From: an uncultured Sanguibacteroides sp.
Lineage (GTDB): Bacteria; Bacteroidota; Bacteroidia; Bacteroidales; Marinifilaceae
Length of the DNA stretch: 64,000 bases
Direction of reading: 5' to 3'
NCBI RefSeq assembly: GCF_900543425.1
Contig: NZ_UQRQ01000012.1
Coordinates: 38,250-102,249, forward strand
Shown here piece by piece: positions 63,182 to 64,000 of the stretch. The notes beneath the pieces were generated by a model. The model was not told the origin of the DNA and made no database searches. It saw nothing but the letters and a program-made list of their open reading frames with translations. A program made the position numbers and the translations under genes. The stretch's first letter is position 1. Each line of letters begins with the position of its first letter.

Positions 63182-64000
63182 ATCCGTTTGATTTTTAATG
63201 TTTTTAATTGTAATTAATCCATCACTCAATACAAATTGCATATCTGTCGTCGTACTCATCCACTCCAGAAAAGCTTCCAACGGATGATCACACAATAAAG
63301 CACCCGTGAAACACCGTTCTCTCATAACAGGAGCTTCATAAAGAACTTGCACATTATACCAGCGACATATTTTCCTCATTATTAAATCCAATCGTTCGGA
63401 GTCAAAAGTAATCTTCCTATCCACCCAGGCAACAACAGCATCCGTGTTCACTTTTTCCACGTGAATCTGCTCCGGCAATATAGAAGCTTGTTCCCCGGGT
63501 TTCAATAAAACAGACACCTTTCCCGCAGTTGTTCTCACGTTCCCTTCTATCAAAGTGATCCGGGACATCGGTTCCTCGTCATAACTCATCACGTTAAAAA
63601 CCGTACCTAAAACATCCACCTCAAAATCTTTTCCAGAAACGATAAAAGGTTTACCTTGATCTTTTGTAACCTCAAATAAAGCCTCCCCCTCCAGGTACAC
63701 TTCCCGGAGCGAATCCGAGAATACAACCGGGTATTTCAAAGTAGACTTGGCATTAACTGTTACCCGTGTCCCATCCGACAAAACAAGCGATTGCATCTTT
63801 CCCGTTGGAACGATCAACGTGTGGTATTGAATGGAATCTGACAACACACTATTTTTCAACCGCGAGTAATCCAGCGTCGGCATCCCCGAGGAGCGGGATA
63901 CGCCTATAGAATCCAGATGCGAAATCGGAATAATCTCCGCCTTCTTGGATAAAGCGACAACCTGGTTATTAGGTAACACTAAACGGACACTATTCCGATC
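63182..64000 (-). CDS. FecR-family anti-sigma factor, partial (runs off the right edge), joined to ardA
   Basis: Periplasmic part of a FecR protein: IVPTGKMQSLVLSDGTRVTVNAKSTLKYPV, REVYLEGEALFEVTKDQGKPF, VLGTVFNVMSY, LKPGEQASIL, and the C-terminal DUF4974 domain ERLDLIMRKICRWYNVQV, ending FVLSDGLITIKNIKNQTD. The N-terminus with the membrane helix lies beyond the window. There is no stop after the FecR end: the frame runs straight into the ardA start. A SusC gene would be expected downstream but the conjugative element relic is there instead. Confidence 0.88.

Overview
The window is a chromosomal segment of a member of the Bacteroidales. The evidence is a SusC/SusD outer-membrane operon driven by an ECF sigma/FecR pair, a type V (FimB/Mfa2-like) fimbrial locus, a short Bacteroidota-type primary sigma factor, promoters of the TTTG / TAnnTTTG type, very few Shine-Dalgarno sequences, and relics of a CTnDOT-like conjugative element. 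The gene content would suit the Odoribacter/Butyricimonas group, but that is an inference. No sequence search was possible.

Layout. 1-18.1 kb is mostly core: a histidine kinase (start at the window edge) and its response regulator, signal peptidase I, a second orphan response regulator, a DUF421 membrane protein, an MBL-fold hydrolase, a VOC protein, class I fructose-bisphosphate aldolase, pyruvate:quinone oxidoreductase, a DUF2156 protein, an Eis-like acetyltransferase, a fused FeoAB iron transporter with a 46-residue Cys-rich partner, ribosomal protein L34, RpoD, and PdxS/PdxT for PLP synthesis. 18.1-25.0 kb is a fimbrial island, clearly richer in G+C over its structural genes: LytTR and AraC regulators, a 710-bp leader full of short repeats, an OmpA/DUF3575 protein, a FimB/Mfa2-like lipoprotein, a second fimbrial lipoprotein ending in a C-type-lectin-like domain, and a LamG-like gene fragment. 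25.0-30.8 kb is core again: heptose kinase, release factor 2 with an intact programmed +1 frameshift, a DUF2723 glycosyltransferase-like protein, and tRNA-Gln and tRNA-Leu, each with its own terminator.

31.1-40.2 kb is one trans-envelope signalling and uptake locus: ECF sigma, FecR, SusC with an STN domain, SusD, DUF4843 and PKD-like lipoproteins, closed by a strong terminator. 40.3-51.1 kb holds a lipoprotein, a PD-(D/E)XK-type protein, a small secreted protein, then a 3.4-kb tandem duplication of a giant gene joining an ABC-2-type membrane domain, an M1-peptidase-like domain without its zinc site and a golvesin-like C-terminus, and a double-GNAT protein. 51.1-57.3 kb is a decaying accessory zone: an aldo/keto reductase, a cupin/carboxymuconolactone decarboxylase relic, an SLC13 permease relic, and a wrecked peptide-export operon (an intact aspartyl protease followed by C39-peptidase and HlyD remnants), ending in a CepA-like class A beta-lactamase. 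57.3-59.5 kb is an ABC transporter/GntR operon.

59.6-63.2 kb is the end of a degraded integrative conjugative element: a truncated IS256-type transposase, broken traO and traQ, a HEPN-domain protein, a broken DUF3873 gene, a small membrane protein and ardA. ardA is joined in frame to a FecR gene that runs off the right edge, so the element appears to have landed at the 3' end of a second FecR gene and taken the place where a SusC gene would be expected. The strongest leads are the fimbrial lectin-like domain as a possible target of a diversity-generating retroelement encoded elsewhere, the duplicated permease/pseudo-peptidase/golvesin genes, the FecR-ArdA junction, and the decayed peptide exporter.
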